Part shown: positions 61,927 to 64,000 of the stretch, one piece after another
How positions within the stretch are numbered: position 1 is the first letter of the stretch
Layout of the letters: each line of letters opens with the position of its first letter
Made by a program: the position numbers and the translations under genes
The notes under the pieces: model-generated
Database searches by the model: none
The model's input: only the letters and a program-made list of their open reading frames with translations
Told to the model about the DNA's origin: nothing
From: Coprinellus micaceus
Lineage: Eukaryota; Basidiomycota; Agaricomycetes; Agaricales; Psathyrellaceae
Assembly: GCA_951394405.1 (NCBI GenBank)
Contig: OX596339.1
Location: forward strand, 1,550,001 to 1,614,000
DNA length: 64,000 bases
Direction: 5' to 3'

Positions 61927-64000
61927 ATGCCTCCACACCCTATCCCCTCCTCCTCGACATGGGGTAAGACACCAAAGGGCGACGTGAAAGGGAAGAACAC
62001 TCGGTATCCTGTCTACGCACCCCCACAGAACGCCGCCGCGGCAGCAGCGCTGCTCAAGGCTGAGAAGAAACGCGCTATTGTCCCTAGCAAACCGCTCAGG
62101 TCTCCGAGCCTACTGACCGAGAGGAGCCCACTCCTTTCGGCGTCGGCATCGACGGCCTCCTTCCAATCACAGCATTCACATTACTCTTCTCATTCGCAGT
62201 CGCAGTTCTACCACCAGCCTTCAACCTCGTCGTCGTCTTCGCACAACGAGCAACATTCAAGCCGTAGTCGGGTCGCCACGACACCCACACCTATCCCCGT
62301 ACCTCAGATCCCTCCACGTCACCCCTCCGCCGCTTCCTCTGCTTACCTGCACGGAAACGGACATGGCTCTGCTGATGGCACCCCCAAACCCGGGCAATCC
62401 TCCAAGGACACCCTCATCATCCAAGAGCGACGATCGAGCCATGGAGCAACCGCACCGCTTTCCTCGTCGCCGCTTGCCCAAGGTTCCTTTATCTCACCGC
62501 GGCAGACTAGCAGTTATGGGCAAGATTCGCGGCCAAGCACGTCCTCGTCATCCCTACCAAGCAACCACGAACGGCTAGCGTCATCGCCTTCCTATTCGGA
62601 TGGGGAGTCGAGCATGACCAAGCCAACGCTAACCCCACCAAGGCTCCCGATAGAGCCGGAGGGAAGGGGGGTTGAGCAGAAGAAGAAACCGTTCTACCGT
62701 CCTCGTCCACTCTGGTGAGCAGATTTCCTCCCTCTGTACTCTATGACGTTACTTACTCAATGAACGATACAGGCTCGTCCCATTCGCAATCCTCGCCGCC
62801 CTTGTACGAGGGATGACACTCGCTCCGCGAGTTGAAGTCTACACCCAACTCGCCTGTCTCTCACCGTCCCCTTCTCCTTCTTTGCCCCCAATAACAATCC
62901 CTGACCAAGAACCACCAACCAAGCGACGGCGAACCGTGTTGGCAGATGAGAAGGGATGGACACCCGACTCTGCGATTTCGCTCTACGCGAGCTTGGACCC
63001 TATGGGCCCGCACCTCTTCCCTGCACCCCAGCTCCAACGCGTCCCTCGTGCCCTCCCGCCTCCACCTCCACCGCCTTCCCGTCGCCGAAACTCCACACTC
63101 CCTTCAACTTCCCCATCTCTCCTTACCTACTCCCAACCAACCGAAGACGACCTGGACATCACCCGGCGCCCCTCCCAATGCTCCTCCTCCCCACTAACCC
63201 AAGCCCGCGCCGCCAAACTCCAAACCCTCGTCTCAACCACAACCGGCCTCCTCTCCGCGCTCTCCACCACCTTCTGGGGCCGCGTATCCTCGCGCTACGG
63301 CCGTACCCGCGTGCTCGCCATCGCCACCCTAGGTCTCCTCACTACCGACCTCGTGTTCGCGCTGATCGCGTCCCCTGCGCTTCCGTGGCCTTTTTCCTTG
63401 GTCTTCAACTACGTCCCCTTGCCCGAGGGATGGAGTATAGGCGAGTATCGCCAGTACCTCCTCCTCCTCGGACCCCTCGTCGAAGGCACACTCGGGGGGT
63501 GGACGTCCCTCCAATCAGCCGTCCTCGCCTACCTCAGCGACTGCACCTCCGCGGGCGGACGCGCAGGCGTCTTCGCCCGCTTCACCGGCGTGTTCTACGT
63601 GGGCTTCAGCGTCGGACCGGTCTTCGGCGGCTGGGTCGTCCGGAACTCGAGGCTGTTTGAGCGGATCTCTGTGGGCAACTTGAAGGTGGCTAAGCCGCAG
63701 GAGAGCGTGGTGATGGTGTTTTGGGTGGCGGTGGTGTGTAGCTTTGTGAACTTTTTGTTGGTGCTGTTCGTGTTTCCGGAGAGTTTGGATAAGGTTAGGG
63801 CGCTGCAAGCTCAAGCTCAAGCTAACCCTTCCCTCGTCGTCGACACCAACCGGGACTCTTCGCCTTCGCGGTCTCCTGACTCCAAGGGCAAGGCTCGTTC
63901 GAATGAATACGGCAACTACTCGAACACACCTACACCTATCGCGACGCGCCACCCTATCTTCCCGATCGTGGAGGACGTAGAGATCGGTGGTGGAGACGGC
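61927..64000 (+). CDS. MFS transporter with long disordered N-terminus (3' end beyond the window)
   Basis: From ATG 61927, a first exon of about 263 residues is Ser/Pro/His-rich and disordered (MPPHPIPSSSTWGKTPKGDV..., ending YRPRPLW). After one intron (donor GTGAGC near 62715, acceptor ATACAG near 62772) the membrane part begins: LVPFAILAALVRGMTLAPRV, a roughly 100-residue soluble insert, and TTGLLSALSTTFWGRVSSRY. The last contains the MFS signature loop G-R-VSS-R-YGRTR. Further helices follow: VLAIATLGLLTTDLVFALIA, LLLLGPLVEGTLGGWTSLQS and FTGVFYVGFSVGPVFGGWVV, then VVMVFWVAVVCSFVNFLLVL. The frame is open at the window edge, so the second half is missing. The arrangement resembles fungal tetracycline/Hiat1-like MFS proteins; the substrate is unknown. 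Confidence 0.85.

Overview
The window is nuclear DNA of a filamentous basidiomycete, most likely an Agaricomycete. Most genes carry several 50-70 nt GT-AG introns. F-box/leucine-rich-repeat-like families are expanded. A Sac7-type RhoGAP, a membrane-anchored GH17 glucanase and secreted proteins with a Kex2-like site also fit this group. The species cannot be named from the sequence. Intron positions were worked out by eye from splice motifs, frame and paralogue alignment.

Layout. 0-7.6 kb: two paralogous small secreted proteins (409-1095, 6900-7569) bracket a divergent pair, VPS74/GOLPH3 (minus) and a GH17 beta-glucanase (plus). 7.8-13.7 kb, minus strand: an F-box gene with an apparent frameshift, a two-pass membrane glycoprotein of unknown function, and a GMC oxidoreductase. 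14.8-21.7 kb, minus strand: a RhoGAP, and upstream of it a disordered protein that may be its N-terminal part. 21.7-27.1 kb is gene-poor, with an aldo-keto reductase pseudogene and a tRNA-Gly(CCC). 27.1-34 kb: an SH3 protein, an F-box gene and Mediator subunit MED19. 34.2-39.1 kb, plus strand: a BAR/I-BAR-like protein and a second copy of the membrane glycoprotein. 39.2-42.5 kb, minus strand: a second, disrupted aldo-keto reductase and a short-chain dehydrogenase. 43-50.4 kb: an F-box gene, a HEN1-type small-RNA methyltransferase, V-ATPase subunit e (minus) and a Baeyer-Villiger-type flavin monooxygenase. 50.8-56.5 kb: an orphan gene and a divergent F-box pair. 56.5-61.9 kb has no convincing gene but holds several inverted and dispersed repeats. 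61.9-64 kb: an MFS transporter running off the end.

The main signals are local duplication (secreted proteins, membrane glycoprotein, aldo-keto reductase, F-box) and decay of some copies. The most interesting points are a HEN1 protein whose acidic tail carries GW/WG motifs resembling Argonaute hooks, a 466-nt AG-free tract at the 5' part of the RhoGAP gene, and an 88-bp insertion with a 10-bp target duplication in the aldo-keto reductase. I see no CRISPR array or bacterial-type operon.
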